Shown: in pieces, positions 54,533-55,165 of the stretch
How the letters are laid out: every line of letters starts with the position of its first letter
How positions within the stretch are numbered: the stretch's first letter is position 1
Virus record (IMG/VR): IMGVR_UViG_3300033144_001879
Location: 1 to 55,165 of that record
Source: a virus
Length of the DNA: 55,165 bases
Strand: one strand, 5' to 3'
Notes under the pieces: model-generated
The model's database searches: none
What the model was told of the DNA's origin: nothing
Seen by the model: the letters and a program-made list of their open reading frames with translations, nothing else
Translations under genes and position numbers: made by a program

Positions 54533-55165
54533 CGACATATTACGATCAGTCCGAAGGCTCCGTCGTCGGTGCGTGTATTCAAGACAACGACGCGTATTGG
54601 AAAGTTGCCGGCATGGTTCGACCGTCTGATTTTGCGTCGGCGTTTCTTTCGACGGCGTGGTCGCTTATTGAAGCGGCCGCGAATCGTGGCGACGCATTCG
54701 ACGCGGTTAGTTTGGCCGAAGAGTCGGATCTCGAACTCGGCGCGCTTGTCGCGCTCGCAATGGATACGCCGGGATCGGCGAACGTCAAATCTTATGCGCG
54801 GATCGTTCGCGATCGAGCGACAGTCCGAAGCGCGACCGCCGAGATCGAATCATGTCGAGAGCGGCTCGTCGGCGGAGATAAAACGGCAATCGCCGAATTA
54901 CAATTGAAGCTCGAAGCGCTACATCGAACCGACAAGCCGTCGACGAATTTTAACGAAGCGTTGATCTCCGGGCTCGATGACATCGAGAAAGCACAAGAGC
55001 GCGCGAGCGTCGGCGGACTCGTCGGCGCTCCGACCGGAATCGAGTTGATCGATCGCCGGCTCGGTGGATTGTCCGGCGGGAAACTGATCATTCTCGCGGC
55101 GCGTCCGTCACTCGGAAAAACATCGCTCGCGCTTCAGGCAGCACAAGCGGCGGCGGCGGTCGGTT
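54526..55165 (+). CDS. dnaB: DnaB-like replicative helicase, N-terminal part
   Basis: The gene begins at ATG 54526 inside the initiator gene (a following GTG at 54529 is an alternative) and continues past the end of the window into position 1. Residues 8-100 are the DnaB N-terminal domain (SEGSVVGACIQDNDAYWKVA, VRPSDFASAFLSTAWSLIEA, AFDAVSLAEESD), which mediates hexamer formation and primase contact. The linker reaches LVGAPTGIELIDRRLGGLSG at the junction. Split only by linearisation. Confidence 0.95.
   Translation, partial: MVTTYYDQSEGSVVGACIQDNDAYWKVAGMVRPSDFASAFLSTAWSLIEAAANRGDAFDAVSLAEESDLELGALVALAMDTPGSANVKSYARIVRDRATVRSATAEIESCRERLVGGDKTAIAELQLKLEALHRTDKPSTNFNEALISGLDDIEKAQERASVGGLVGAPTGIELIDRRLGGLSGGKLIILAARPSLGKTSLALQAAQAAAAVG
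55052..55165. repeat. Terminal direct repeat, right copy
   Basis: Identical to positions 1-114. Removing one copy gives a circular genome of 55,051 bp with an intact dnaB reading frame. Confidence 0.97.

Noticed and set aside
1-55051. tRNA genes, integrase, transposase or insertion sequences
   Set aside because: None recognised by eye on either strand; a dedicated tRNA scan and profile search would be needed to exclude divergent forms.

Overview
The window reads as one complete, circularly closed genome of a tailed, siphovirus-like bacteriophage (Caudoviricetes). The first 114 bases recur exactly as the last 114 bases (55052-55165), and a dnaB-type helicase gene runs across that junction. 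The non-redundant genome is therefore about 55,051 bp, and the ends are an arbitrary assembly cut. The host is very probably Gram-negative: the lysis cassette has an embedded Rz/Rz1-type spanin pair with an outer-membrane lipoprotein, and there is an apparent outer-membrane beta-barrel protein resembling PagL. I see no integrase, partition system, tRNA or CRISPR array, so nothing positively supports lysogeny. The host genus cannot be named from the sequence.

Layout. (1) Rightward replication and small-gene block, 53876 through the junction to 6945: replication-initiator-like protein, DnaB helicase, then about twenty very small genes, mostly joined by ATGA or GTGA stop/start overlaps. Among them are three nuclease-like genes (HNH/DUF968-like, Holliday-junction-resolvase-like, MmcB-like). 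(2) Packaging and head start, 7003-12321: small terminase with a histone-H1-like lysine-rich tail, large terminase, DUF4055-like portal with a poly-acidic tail, dNMP kinase, minor head protein. (3) A two-gene cargo island between terminators, 12432-13285: a lipoprotein and the PagL-like barrel. (4) A leftward block of small early genes, 13392-16763. (5) Rightward virion block, 17136-39313: scaffold, major capsid protein, small head proteins, a 6-kb insert of repeat and Ig-like proteins, connectors, tail tube, tail chaperones with a -1 frameshift, tape measure, and a 1855-residue central tail fibre. (6) Lysis, 39392-40895, then an HTH-metallophosphoesterase gene. (7) A long leftward early block, 53419-42288, beginning with YqaJ exonuclease, Bet annealing protein and SSB, followed by many small proteins.

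How the parts work together. The divergent control region 53420-53875 separates the leftward recombination operon from the rightward replication operon and carries two copies of a 20-bp element containing TAGCA-N2-TGCTA. Three leftward operons (starts at 16763, 45951, 49213) share a nearly identical promoter and 5' leader, each with a perfect ACCC-N3-GGGT inverted repeat in or beside the promoter; a related pair of sites lies at 42718-42754. This looks like a regulon under one DNA-binding protein. Late genes are punctuated by strong hairpins after the capsid, decoration and tail-tube genes.

The features I find most unusual are the roughly 45 copies of a 21-residue repeat in two adjacent virion proteins, the opposite-charge tails on the small terminase and portal, the PagL-like cargo gene, and the shared operator/leader unit. 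All functional calls come from motif and gene-order recognition by eye; no database search was run.
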